The notes beneath the pieces were generated by a model that saw nothing but the letters and a program-made list of their open reading frames with translations, did no database searches and was not told the origin of the DNA. Both the position numbers and the translations under genes were made by a program. Below are positions 35,863 through 44,228 of a stretch of DNA of 64,000 bases, piece after piece. Source of the stretch: CAYPEL01 sp036479985 (GTDB taxonomy: Bacteria > Pseudomonadota > Gammaproteobacteria > DSM-19610); contig CBDDAF010000003.1 of the NCBI GenBank assembly GCA_965224815.1, positions 2,666,001 to 2,730,000 of the forward strand. Direction: 5' to 3'. Numbering within the stretch: position 1 is the stretch's first letter; the number at the start of each line of letters is the position of its first letter.

Positions 35863-36256
35863 CTTGTGTCTGATAAAAATGGGGCGTTTATATCTTCTAT
35901 TCACATGTGCTTAAAACCGTGAGGCATTACCGCACAAAACAATAGACATCACGACAAAAGCAATTTCGCTTCTCCCTGAAATGGGAAAAGGTGACATGGG
36001 AAGGTGTCCCTATTCTTGAAATAGGGCTGCATGTAGTGGTCAAGTAATTTTGGCTGCTTTATGCACGGGTTACGATTTTTCAGGGAATCGTAAAAATATA
36101 TAACTAAACTGAGGTTATTACTGGAACTGTTTGTTTTAAATATATCTTGTAGAATTAAGTGGTTCTCTAGGGCCTGTCATTTATCGTCAGACTGGATAAC
36201 CGTTAGTAAAAAACAGTATAGTTTCGTTCACAATAAAAAAAGGGTAGGGAGTTTCC
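35863..36256. other. non-coding gap after the abiE pair
   Basis: These 394 bases contain no recognisable gene. Two small hairpins are visible: CCCTATTCTTGAAATAGGG near 36008 and ACGATTTTTCAGGGAATCGT near 36071. Neither has a T-run, so terminator function is uncertain. The AT content is high. Confidence 0.4.
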
Positions 36257-36496
36257 ATGGATCGTAAAGATGATATGCCCATCTGGGTGTTCTTGGGTTT
36301 AATGAATATCGAAACCAGAAAAGGTGCGCTGATTTTGTTTTGGTGCAGTCTGGCTTTCGCGATATTTTGTATTCCGCTGTCTCTGTATCTCGAAGACTGG
36401 AGCTGGGCGGCGATGATGTTTCCGATTACGCTCTGGTATTGGTTGTCAATGAAGTGGGTTGATAAAAACTCTACCTGGGCTGAGCCGTCAACCTGA
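36257..36496 (+). CDS. small two-helix membrane protein
   Basis: The 79-residue protein starts at the ATG at 36257 with GTAGGGAG upstream. It has two hydrophobic segments (about 24-42 and 48-66), separated by a short Asp/Trp turn (YLEDWSWAAM), and a polar C-terminus. Both ends are likely on the same side. I do not recognise a family. Confidence 0.65.
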   Translation: MDRKDDMPIWVFLGLMNIETRKGALILFWCSLAFAIFCIPLSLYLEDWSWAAMMFPITLWYWLSMKWVDKNSTWAEPST

Positions 36497-36514
36497 ACGA
36501 ATACGGCGCCTTTC

Positions 36515-36626
36515 TAAGGAACCTCTGATTTAATTCATACTATTGTCATAGTGAACAATACAAATACTGTAGGAGCGGCTGAAGCCGCTCCTACAGATTC
36601 TCGCTAATTAATCAGAAGTACCTTAA
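36515..36626. mobile_element. composite REP element with a minimal core
   Basis: The inverted ends are TAAGGAACCTCTGATTTAAT and TAATCAGAAGTACCTTA, with the spacer TATTGTCATAGTGAACAATA. The REP core (36568-36595) is a compact palindrome with no loop between the arms. It separates the small membrane-protein gene from convergent arfB. Confidence 0.75.
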
Positions 36627-36654
36627 ATCGCTGACTCGTCAGAGGGCGTACGGG

Positions 36655-37068
36655 TTATTCGTGAATTCGTTTGCGTAAGGATTTTAAATTCCCGTGCTTT
36701 GTTTTGTGATCGAGGCGTCTTTTCTTTGAATTTTTACTGGGTTTGGTTGGCTTTCTCTTTTTTGGGACGTATAAAGTACGAACAATTAATTCTTTAAGCC
36801 GCTCAAGCGCCCCGATACGGTTTTTATCCTGGCTGCGATAACTCTGAGCTTTAATGATAATAACGCCTTCTTTGTTGATTCGTTTATCTGAGAGGGCGAG
36901 CAATCGCAGTTTAATATCGTCCGGCAGTGATGATGCCTTGATATCAAAGCGTAAATGGATTGCGCTCGACACTTTATTAACATTCTGCCCACCCGAGCCC
37001 TGCGCGCGGATAGCGCTTATTTCGATGTCTTCGCTGGGTATTGTTATTTTATGTGAAATAAAAAGCAT
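36655..37068 (-). CDS. arfB: ribosome rescue peptidyl-tRNA hydrolase ArfB
   Basis: ArfB (YaeJ) frees ribosomes stalled on mRNAs without stop codons by hydrolysing peptidyl-tRNA. The 137-residue protein (140 in E. coli) has the release-factor GGQ loop in RAQGSGGQNVNKVSSAIHL near residue 27. Its long basic tail (PKKRKPTKPSKNSKKRRLDH) is the part that enters the empty mRNA channel. No codon-recognition domain is present, which separates it from release factors. Confidence 0.93.
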   Translation of the reverse strand: MLFISHKITIPSEDIEISAIRAQGSGGQNVNKVSSAIHLRFDIKASSLPDDIKLRLLALSDKRINKEGVIIIKAQSYRSQDKNRIGALERLKELIVRTLYVPKKRKPTKPSKNSKKRRLDHKTKHGNLKSLRKRIHE

Positions 37069-37167
37069 CTGTTAGCCGTATGCTGGTTCATATTTTATAT
37101 GGCGAGTATTATAGCAATAGAAGTATATAGAAGCCCGTAAGATTGGAGGTTAGCAATTAAATAAAAC

Positions 37168-37232
37168 TGTAGGAGCGGCTTCAGCCGCGATAGGGTATAT
37201 CACCGACCATCGCGGCTGAAGCCGCTCCTACA
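37168..37232. repeat. REP pair
   Basis: TGTAGGAGCGGCTTCAGCCG and its complement flank a loop, about 40 bases before the ligase pseudogene. Confidence 0.85.
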
Positions 37233-37273
37233 ATAGATCTAAACTTTCCAAACATCATGACAAGGAGTGTCAG

Positions 37274-38136
37274 ATGAAATCAGCACGTTCGTTCATTTTA
37301 TTTATTCAATTAACTTCTATCCTGTTTATTACAGCTTTCCCTGTTTCAGGGCTTGCTGATGTACCTCTGCCGCCGGTTACGCGGCAAAGCGCTTCGATAA
37401 AACTATCGATGTCAGTCAGTATTGGGTCAGCGAAAAGCTGGATGGTATTCGTGCCTATTGGGACGGTGAACATTTGATCTCACGGCAGGGTAATCGGTTT
37501 AATGCACCTGATTGGTTTACACAGGGATTTCCAAAGCAGTCATTGGACGGTGAACTTTGGACAGGACGTAACCAGTTTCAGTCATTGATGAGCATTGTGA
37601 CTAAGCAGAAGGGCGATGGCGCAGGATGGAAGCAGGTGAAATATTGTGTCTTCGATTTACCATTACATGCCGGTACTTTTTCGCAAAGGTTGAAGGCATT
37701 ACAACAATTGCAGACTCCATCAAAGCAGACTTATTTAAAAGTGGTTGAACAGTTTCGGATCCAGACTTCACAGGAATTGATGCAACGACTTGATGACATC
37801 ATTCGTGCCGGTGGCGAGGGATTGATGTTACAGCGTGCCGATGCCAGACATGTGATGGGTCGTAGTAACAATTTGCTGAAACTGAAGCGCCACCAGGATG
37901 CTGAAGCAAGAGTGCTCAGTCATTTGCCAGGAAAGGGTAAATATAAAGGCATGATGGGTTCGCTGCTGGTTGAAGATGAATTAGGTGTGCAGTTTCGAGT
38001 GGGTTCTGGCTTCAAAGATAGTGAACGTCTTGATCCACCACCTGTTGGCAGCCTGATCACCTATAAATACTATGGTAAAACCCTCAAGGGTAAACCGCGG
38101 TTTGCCAGTTTCATGCGCATGCGTGATTTGCAATAA
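37274..38136 (+). pseudogene. periplasmic ATP-dependent DNA ligase, frameshifted
   Basis: The first frame starts at the ATG at 37274 and encodes a signal peptide (FILFIQLTSILFITAFPVSG LADVPLPPVT). The rest of the protein is in another frame, starting AAKRFDKTIDVSQYWVSEKL (37381 on) and running to 38136. It holds the nucleotidyl lysine of motif I in EKLDGIRAYWDG, then LISRQGN, LDGELW, GEGLMLQR and LLKLKRHQD. Adding one base after position 37380 would restore one protein of about 287 residues, the size of secreted minimal LigE-type ligases with a C-terminal OB domain. This could be a real one-base deletion or a sequencing error. Secreted ligases of this kind may act on imported or extracellular DNA, which is inference. 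Confidence 0.8.
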
Positions 38137-38143
38137 AACACCC

Positions 38144-38217
38144 GTAGGGTGGGGTGAGGTACGAACCCCACCGGGGCCTGCGGAAAATGGTGGGGTTCGT
38201 GCCTCACCCCACCCTAC
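38144..38217. repeat. GTAGGGTGGGG palindrome
   Basis: GTAGGGTGGGGTGAGGTACG opens and GTGCCTCACCCCACCCTAC closes a long inverted repeat with the inner pair GAACCCCACC / GGTGGGGTTC. A relative lies at 49847. It directly follows the ligase pseudogene. Confidence 0.75.
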
Positions 38218-38323
38218 AAGTCTACGTTTATTTTTAATCAACTTGAGATATTGATGAAATGAATCGCAGACCGCTTAACTGCTATACTCTTCGTCTTATC
38301 CTGCTAGCGCACCACTATTTTTG

Positions 38324-40495
38324 ATGCAAACTGCTAAACCATTATTTTCATACCGGCCTTTCTGGGCAAAGCGCTTTGGCATTGCGCAAGTGTTGCCGAC
38401 TACACGCGAGGAAATGGATGACCTGGGTTGGGATTCCTGTGATGTCATTTTGGTGACCGGCGATGCCTATGTCGATCATCCCAGTTTTGGTATGGCAGTC
38501 ATCGGGCGGGTATTGGAAGCACAGGGTTTTCGTGTTGGCATTATTGCTCAGCCAGACTGGACCGGTAGTGATGATTTTGCCGCGCTTGGGAAACCGAATC
38601 TGTTTTACGGAGTCACCGCCGGCAATATGGATTCAATGGTCAACCGCTATACCTCGGATCGTAAGAAACGTTCCGATGATGCTTACACACCCGATGGCGA
38701 GGGCGGTAGCCGGCCTGATCGTTCGGTGATTGTTTATGCGCAACGTTGCCGTGAAGCTTTTTCTGATGTGCCGCTTATTATTGGTGGTATCGAAGCCAGC
38801 CTGCGGCGTATTGCACATTATGATTACTGGTCGGACAAGGTGCGGCGTTCCGTGTTGCTGGATGCCAAAGCAGATTTATTGGTCTATGGGAATGGCGAAC
38901 GACAAATCGTAGAGATTGCACACCGGTTGGCGGCAGGTGAAGCGGTTGACCAGTTGACCGATATTCGTGGTACTGCCTATGTTTGTAAAGCGGTGCCCGA
39001 GGGCTGGACCGAGATCAATTCCACGACTGTTGACACGCCAGGCCGTGTTGATCCGCAACCTGACCCTTATGCCGAACAAGCTGCCAGCAATAGCTGTGCA
39101 GATTCAAAACCGGGTCTGACAGAAATACAGGTGCAGTTTAACAAACGCCCAATCATTGATAGAGCTATGTCAGTGATCCGGATGCCAGCGTATGAAAAGG
39201 TCAAAATCAAACCGGTGTTATATGCGCACGCCTCACGCGTGTTACATCTTGAAACCAATCCAGGCAATGCGCGTGCTTTGGTACAAAGGCATGGTGATCG
39301 CGATGTCTGGCTGAATCCGCCACCGATCCCTTTGAAAACCGAAGAGCTGGATCGTGTCTTCGAACTACCCTACACGCGTCAGCCACATCCTGCTTATCAA
39401 GATGCCCGTATTCCAGCCTATGAAATGATTCGATTCTCGGTGAATATCATGCGTGGCTGTTTCGGTGGTTGTACTTTTTGTTCTATCACCGAACATGAAG
39501 GGCGGATCATTCAAAACCGTTCCGAAGATTCCGTGGTACGGGAAATTGAAACGATCCGCGATACGGTGCCTGGATTTACCGGCATAATCTCTGATGTCGG
39601 TGGCCCAACGGCCAACATGTACCGGTTGGCCTGCAAGAGTGAAAAAATTGAAGCGGCGTGCCGTCTTCCATCCTGTGTTTATCCTGATATATGTTCCAAC
39701 CTGGATACTAACCATTCACCCCTCGTCCGTTTATACAAACGTGTGCGTGAGTTACCCGGCATCAAAAAAGTACTGGTGGCATCCGGCTTACGTTACGACC
39801 TGGCGATACGATCGCCCGAATACGTGAAGGAACTGGTAACACACCACGTAGGTGGCTATCTGAAAATTGCGCCTGAGCACACACAAGACGGGCCATTATC
39901 AAAAATGATGAAACCGGGTATGGGAGCCTATGATCGTTTCAAGGAACTATTCGAAAAATACACGGCGGCAGCCGGCAAGAAACAATATCTGATCCCGTAT
40001 TTTATCGCTGCACATCCAGGTACTACAGTTGAGGATATGCTGCAGTTGGCGTTGTGGTTAAAACGTAATGGATTCCGTGCCGATCAGGTGCAGAACTTTT
40101 TACCATCACCGATGGCCACTGCAACAGCCATGTATCACTCGGGAAAGAATCCATTACATAAAGTACGTCACGATGGTGAAGATGTGGCTATACCAAAAGG
40201 TCTTAAAATAAGACGGCTGCACAAGGCATTTCTGCGTTATCACGATGCAAACAACTGGCCACTATTACGTGCCGCTTTAAAAGACATGGGGCGGTCTGAT
40301 CTGATCGGTAACGGTAAGCGTCATTTAATACCAAACTGGCAGCCTGAAGGTACCGGTAAGCAGGGTGAAGGAAACAGAAAACATCAGCCCGGTAAGCCGG
40401 GTAAATCGTTTCGAACCCAGCATACGGGTTTGCCGGATAATCCAGCGGCAGCGCGGAGAGGTAAGAAATCTGAGGGTCGCCGGAAATCGCATTAG
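38324..40495 (+). CDS. ygiQ: YgiQ-family radical SAM protein
   Basis: The 723-residue protein starts at the ATG at 38324; a TTG one codon earlier was not chosen. It has an N-terminal region typical of YgiQ (SFGMAVIGRVLEAQGFRVGI, FYGVTAGNMDSMVNRYTS, LIIGGIEASLRR). A radical SAM domain follows with the cluster cysteines C379, C383 and C386 in MRGCFGGCTFCS, then KIAPEHTQDGPLSKMMKPG. The C-terminal tail is basic and Gly-rich. The biochemical role of YgiQ is not settled as far as I know. Confidence 0.92.
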   Translation: MQTAKPLFSYRPFWAKRFGIAQVLPTTREEMDDLGWDSCDVILVTGDAYVDHPSFGMAVIGRVLEAQGFRVGIIAQPDWTGSDDFAALGKPNLFYGVTAGNMDSMVNRYTSDRKKRSDDAYTPDGEGGSRPDRSVIVYAQRCREAFSDVPLIIGGIEASLRRIAHYDYWSDKVRRSVLLDAKADLLVYGNGERQIVEIAHRLAAGEAVDQLTDIRGTAYVCKAVPEGWTEINSTTVDTPGRVDPQPDPYAEQAASNSCADSKPGLTEIQVQFNKRPIIDRAMSVIRMPAYEKVKIKPVLYAHASRVLHLETNPGNARALVQRHGDRDVWLNPPPIPLKTEELDRVFELPYTRQPHPAYQDARIPAYEMIRFSVNIMRGCFGGCTFCSITEHEGRIIQNRSEDSVVREIETIRDTVPGFTGIISDVGGPTANMYRLACKSEKIEAACRLPSCVYPDICSNLDTNHSPLVRLYKRVRELPGIKKVLVASGLRYDLAIRSPEYVKELVTHHVGGYLKIAPEHTQDGPLSKMMKPGMGAYDRFKELFEKYTAAAGKKQYLIPYFIAAHPGTTVEDMLQLALWLKRNGFRADQVQNFLPSPMATATAMYHSGKNPLHKVRHDGEDVAIPKGLKIRRLHKAFLRYHDANNWPLLRAALKDMGRSDLIGNGKRHLIPNWQPEGTGKQGEGNRKHQPGKPGKSFRTQHTGLPDNPAAARRGKKSEGRRKSH

Positions 40496-40538
40496 TTAGA
40501 TCAGAGCTTCAGGGAGTGGTGCTAAACTTTATAAAATC

Positions 40539-40641
40539 GTCCCCTCCCCCTCAGGGGGAGGGACAGGGAGAGGGGATCAGATAAAAGCACTGCCTTTATT
40601 AGACCCCCTCTCCCCAGCCCTCTCCCGGAGGGAGAGGGGGC
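40539..40641. repeat. CCCTC/GAGGG palindromic repeat pair
   Basis: Same arrangement as at 4440: CCCCTCCCCCTCAGGGGGAG on the left and CCCTCTCCCGGAGGGAGAGG on the right, with about 50 bases between. It lies between convergent ygiQ and greB. Confidence 0.8.
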
Positions 40642-40689
40642 TAACAAGGCAAAGTGTTAAATTGAATTTGTTTCCAGTATTTTTTGTCG

Positions 40690-41187
40690 CTATCCCAAAT
40701 ACGTTATCTCAATAACAGTATAAAGTTTTTCACCTTTTTCAGTACGCACTATCACTTCATCATCAACCGATTTCTTCAACAATGCCCGCGCCATCGGCGC
40801 ATCAATACTTACCCAACCTCGAGATGGATCAAGCTCATCAGCTCCAACAATCCGGTAAATTACTTCATCACCTTGCTCGGTTTCCAGGGTGACCGTGGCA
40901 CCAAAGAAAATCAGGCTCTGGTCGGTGGGTGGTTCTGAGACAATTTTTAATTCTGGCAAACGTATTTGCAGATAGCGAATTCGCCGGTCTATTTCACGCA
41001 GTTCTTTTTTACGGTAAATGTATTCAGCGTTTTCAGAACGGTCACCCTCAGCGGCGGCGGCTGACAAGGCTTTGGTGACACCAGCACGGCGCTTCCAGAT
41101 AGCTTTGAGTTCCTGTTGCAGGTTTTCAAAACCATCACGGGTGATGTAGAGGGAAGACTTAGGAGTAGGAGGACGGTATCGGCCCAT
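40690..41187 (-). CDS. greB: transcription elongation factor GreB
   Basis: GreB enters the RNA polymerase secondary channel and stimulates cleavage of backtracked RNA. The 165-residue protein has an N-terminal coiled coil with the acidic tip AAAEGDRSENAEYIYRKKEL, whose ERS/GreB form separates it from GreA. The C-terminal FKBP-like domain follows (LIFFGATVTLETEQGDEVIY, WVSIDAPMARALL). It is probably transcribed alone; a terminator from the csp gene lies just upstream. Confidence 0.93.
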   Translation of the reverse strand: MGRYRPPTPKSSLYITRDGFENLQQELKAIWKRRAGVTKALSAAAAEGDRSENAEYIYRKKELREIDRRIRYLQIRLPELKIVSEPPTDQSLIFFGATVTLETEQGDEVIYRIVGADELDPSRGWVSIDAPMARALLKKSVDDEVIVRTEKGEKLYTVIEITYLG

Positions 41188-41190
41188 AAA

Positions 41191-41227
41191 TTAAAAAAGG
41201 GGGAATCTTGCTCTGCAAAATTCCCCC
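41191..41227 (-). terminator. rho-independent terminator of the cold-shock gene
   Basis: On the minus strand GGGGGAATTTTGC pairs with GCAAGATTCCCCC through an AGA turn, with a bulge, followed by TTTTTTAA. It lies 26 bases after the csp stop and just before greB. Confidence 0.85.
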
Positions 41228-41253
41228 GATGTCCGGTAAAAAGTTCCGATCAG

Positions 41254-41457
41254 TTATTGTGGATGGACGTTAGCCGCCTGCAGGCCTTTTGGGCCTTGTT
41301 CCACGTCAAAGTTGACTGATTGACCTTCGTTCAGGGTTTTGAATCCGTCGCCCTGAATTGCGGAAAAATGGACAAAAACATCTTCGCCACCATCAGCCGG
41401 TGCAATAAAACCAAATCCTTTGGATTCGTTGAACCATTTAACTGTACCTGTTGCCAT
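41254..41457 (-). CDS. cold-shock-domain protein
   Basis: The 67-residue single cold-shock domain is a five-stranded OB fold that binds single-stranded RNA and DNA. RNP1 (KGFGFI) and RNP2 (VFVHFSAI) are both present, after GTVKWFNESK. It is CspA-like; which paralogue cannot be told. A long upstream space without genes fits the long cold-regulated leader common in this family. A strong terminator follows. Confidence 0.95.
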   Translation of the reverse strand: MATGTVKWFNESKGFGFIAPADGGEDVFVHFSAIQGDGFKTLNEGQSVNFDVEQGPKGLQAANVHPQ

Positions 41458-41893
41458 GAATATTACCTCGAATAAAAATTAATAGTGCTAAATTGCAGAT
41501 CACATAGGAGGGATATGACAGGAGAGACCAAACGGAACTTCTGAGTAAACCTAAAGAACGTGCAATTATCATTGTTTTTCTACCGATAAAATACGTATAA
41601 ATATAACCACTGTTACCGATTGACGACAGTCAGTATACACAAATATTTTGAAATACACCTTATTTTTTATGGCTTGAGAAATGCGGAATTTGAGTCTATT
41701 CAAATGTATTAAAACACAGGTTTAGAGCCTGTCTTAATCGACTTGTTATTACATGGATAAGATTCACATGATCCACGGAATGTGATGTTCGTGGAAGCTA
41801 GCGTTGGCTGTTCAACAGATGCCCATCGATACAGAATGCTTGTTACACTGGATCAGTTGCATCAACAAACACATTTAAATTAAAGTATTACAA
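41458..41893. promoter_or_regulatory. divergent upstream region of csp and efpL
   Basis: These 436 bases separate two divergent genes and must hold both promoters. The csp side is likely a long 5' untranslated leader, as known for csp genes. A ribosome site (GAGGTAATATT on the minus strand, just before 41457) is visible. I see no gene in it. No specific promoter boxes are claimed. Confidence 0.5.
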
Positions 41894-42457
41894 ATGAAAG
41901 CTAATGAACTGAAAAGAGGTATGATTTTCCAGCTTGATAACAAGCTCATCCTGGTAAAGCAGGTACAAGTCCAGTCACCGTCTTCACGCAGTGGCAGTAC
42001 TTTATATAAGGTGAAAGGCCAGGATGTAGTCTCGAGGCAGAAATTCGAACGTAGTTTCAAGGGCGACGAAACGGTTACCAGCGTGGACGTTTCTCGCCGG
42101 GCGATACAGTTGCTGTTTCGTGATGGCGATGGCTGCACCTTTATGGACATCGAAAGCTATGAGCAATACACGCTCTCCGATGCGGCGGTGGAGGATGAGT
42201 TATCTTTCCTTACAGATGGACTTGAAGGGGTAACTGCATTGGTGTCAGAAGGAGCCTTGATAGGTATCGAACTGCCCGCATCGGTTGTACTCACGATTGA
42301 GGAATGCCCACCGAGCATGAAAGCCGCTTCTTCATCGGCTCGAACCAAACCGGCGACTTTGAATACCGGCCTGGTAGTGCAAGTCCCGGAGTATCTGTCA
42401 CCCGGCGAACAGATTAAGATCAACACGGATACTCGGGAGTTTATCTCCCGCGCCTGA
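41894..42457 (+). CDS. elongation factor P-like protein (EfpL/YeiP)
   Basis: EfpL relieves ribosome stalling at proline stretches and other difficult motifs. The 187-residue protein has the three EF-P domains: an N-terminal KOW-like domain (ANELKRGMIFQLDNKLILVK), a middle OB domain and a C-terminal OB domain (NTGLVVQVPEYLSPGEQIKI, then NTDTREFISR). The tip loop reads QSPSSRSGSTLYKVK, the arginine-bearing loop of the YeiP/EfpL type and not the lysine-modified loop of EF-P, so no EpmA-type modification is expected. Confidence 0.92.
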   Translation: MKANELKRGMIFQLDNKLILVKQVQVQSPSSRSGSTLYKVKGQDVVSRQKFERSFKGDETVTSVDVSRRAIQLLFRDGDGCTFMDIESYEQYTLSDAAVEDELSFLTDGLEGVTALVSEGALIGIELPASVVLTIEECPPSMKAASSSARTKPATLNTGLVVQVPEYLSPGEQIKINTDTREFISRA

Positions 42458-42533
42458 TGTCGTGTTTCCCATACAGAGCTGAAATATTTTCTCGCAAAGA
42501 CGCAGAGGCGCAAAGAAAAAATTCCAGGATGCT

Positions 42534-42666
42534 CTGATGCGTTGTGCATTTTGTTATTGTGAACCATGCAAATACTGTAGGAGCGGCTTTAGCCGCGATA
42601 GGGGTGCAGCGTTCATCGCGGCTGAAGCCGCTCCTACAGGTGCTCGCTAATTTATCAGAAGTTTCT
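42534..42666. repeat. composite REP element
   Basis: The REP pair at 42576-42638 is flanked on the left by TTATTGTGAACCATGCAAAT and on the right by GCTCGCTAATTTATCAGAAG, both shared with the copies at 21601 and 36515. It lies between efpL and the DksA-like gene. Confidence 0.8.
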
Positions 42667-42731
42667 TGCTAATGACTTTGCGAACTCTGCGTCTTTGCGA
42701 GAATGAGTTTTACTGAGTGGAAATAAATTCA

Positions 42732-43097
42732 ATGGCCGGACTAGATCCTGACATACTTACCCAATACAAACAGCAATTGCTCGATAAGCGGCAGACATTG
42801 CTTGATTTACGGGCGACCAGTCGCGATGCTTCACAAACAGTCGAACTGGATCAGACCAGTGTAGGACGATTGTCACGTATGGATGCCTTGCAAGGGCAAG
42901 CAATGTCAAAAGAAAGTGAACGCAGGCGAGAGATTGAAGTGCAAAAGATTAACGTAGCACTGGTACGTATTGAATCGGGTGAGTTTGGCTACTGCGCCAG
43001 TTGCGATGAACCGATTGCCAGCAAGCGGCTGGACTTCGATCCGTCAGCTGCTTTGTGTATCGATTGTGCGAACAAAGCCGATAGCGGAATCCGCTAG
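42732..43097 (+). CDS. DksA/TraR-family zinc-finger protein
   Basis: The 121-residue protein starts at the ATG at 42732; the upstream GTG at 42717 is less likely. It has an N-terminal helical region (about 5-85) and a C4 zinc finger formed by CASC and CIDC, as in DksA-type proteins that enter the RNA polymerase secondary channel. It is shorter than DksA (151) and lacks the DxxDxA tip seen in DksA (here around VGRLSRMDALQ), so the target is uncertain. Its stop is one base before the SprT-like gene, so the two are likely cotranscribed. Confidence 0.85.
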   Translation: MAGLDPDILTQYKQQLLDKRQTLLDLRATSRDASQTVELDQTSVGRLSRMDALQGQAMSKESERRREIEVQKINVALVRIESGEFGYCASCDEPIASKRLDFDPSAALCIDCANKADSGIR

Positions 43098-43098
43098 C

Positions 43099-43629
43099 AT
43101 GTCACTTCATCATGTCCAACCGGTCAACGATTCACAAAAACAACAGATACTGAATGCAACCAGCCGTTGTCTGCAACAAGCCTGTCAGCTTTTTGAGCTT
43201 GATTACCAGACGATACCGGTCAGTTTTGATTTGCGTGGCCGTGCCGCAGGTATGTATCAGGTACGTATGGGCAAGCAACGTATTCGTTACAACCCCTGGA
43301 TATTTTCCAGTCACTATGATGCAAATCTGACTGAAACTGTGCCACACGAAGTAGCGCATCATGTGGCCGACCGGTTGTTTGGACTGCGAAGTATCCGGCC
43401 TCACGGTAAAGAGTGGAAAACCATCATGCGCGCCCTGGGGGCAGAACCGCGTGTGACAGCAGATTTTGATCTCACCGGAGTGCCAGTGCGGCGGCAGCGG
43501 CGTCACAGCTATGCTTGCAGTTGTCGTGAATACCAACTAACTACCAGTCGGCATAACAAAGTCTGCCGCTATCAGGCAAGATACCATTGCCGTATATGCG
43601 GGACGGAATTAATAAAGCAAGATAAATGA
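43099..43629 (+). CDS. SprT-like zinc metalloprotein
   Basis: The 176-residue protein starts at the ATG at 43099. The SprT zinc motif HEVAHHVADRLFG lies near residue 81, with a further histidine in RPHGKEWKTIMRALGA. The C-terminal zinc ribbon has CSC and CRICG. SprT/Spartan relatives cleave DNA-protein crosslinks in eukaryotes; the bacterial role is less clear. It directly follows the DksA-like gene. Confidence 0.9.
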   Translation: MSLHHVQPVNDSQKQQILNATSRCLQQACQLFELDYQTIPVSFDLRGRAAGMYQVRMGKQRIRYNPWIFSSHYDANLTETVPHEVAHHVADRLFGLRSIRPHGKEWKTIMRALGAEPRVTADFDLTGVPVRRQRRHSYACSCREYQLTTSRHNKVCRYQARYHCRICGTELIKQDK

Positions 43630-43648
43630 GACGAACACCGTCTGGTTA

Positions 43649-43769
43649 GCCCCCTCTCCCTCCGGGAGAGGGTTGGGGAGAGCGAAGCGAGGGGCCGGGG
43701 ATCAAATTTAAGGCAGTTGTTTTATCTGACCCCCTCTCCCTGTCTCTCCACCTCAGGGGGAGGGGACGA
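43649..43769. repeat. CCCTC/GAGGG palindromic repeat pair
   Basis: CCCCCTCTCCCTCCGGGAGA with GGGTTGGGGAG, then CCCCCTCTCCCTGTCTCTCC and CCTCAGGGGGAGGGG, about 40 bases apart. It is inverted relative to the copy at 4440. The remaining bases to 43952 hold nothing I recognise. Confidence 0.8.
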
Positions 43770-43952
43770 TATGTTCATTGAGTCGTGATTGACCGTCATG
43801 TTCAGCTTGTAATAAAAGTGTGTAAAGATTTTATTCGTGAATATATCGTTTTAAAAAGTTACTCTACGAGCAGCAATGGATGTGTACGGCAAACGCTGTA
43901 GTAGCGGAGCCAAGCTCAATTTCTACTTTCATCGTGTAATCAAAGGCGCTAC

Positions 43953-44225
43953 ATGACCTGGAAAGTTTACATGCTACTGTGTACTGACCACTCGCTATAT
44001 ACCGGCATAAGCAACGACGTGGAGAAGCGGATTACCATGCACGCCAGCCAACGCGGTGCTAAATATTTCAGAGGTCGCCAGCCGCAACAACTGGTGTATC
44101 TTGAAGGTGGGCATGACCGTAGTTCGGCCAGCCGCCGTGAAGCATCGATAAAACAACTTCTGCGCCGTGAAAAAATTGCTTTGCTGGATTCAAATATGAA
44201 TGAACTGAAAAAGAACAAAGAATAA
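43953..44225 (+). CDS. GIY-YIG domain protein (YhbQ-like)
   Basis: The 90-residue single-domain GIY-YIG nuclease-fold protein has YMLLCTDHSLYTGISNDVEK (the GIY and YIG strands are YML and YTG), the catalytic arginine in EKRITMHAS, and the conserved glutamate in SRREASIKQLLRREK. Family members (YhbQ, SLX1-like) may cut DNA, but many have no known role. It ends three bases before the antiporter start, so the two are probably cotranscribed. Confidence 0.88.
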   Translation: MTWKVYMLLCTDHSLYTGISNDVEKRITMHASQRGAKYFRGRQPQQLVYLEGGHDRSSASRREASIKQLLRREKIALLDSNMNELKKNKE

Positions 44226-44228
44226 AGT

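Noticed and set aside
35863..36256. Possible IS remnant after abiEii
   Set aside because: No terminal repeats or transposase-like translation could be found.
42970..43098. Longer start for the SprT-like gene
   Set aside because: It lies within the zinc-finger gene in another frame; the ATG at 43099 directly follows that gene's stop.
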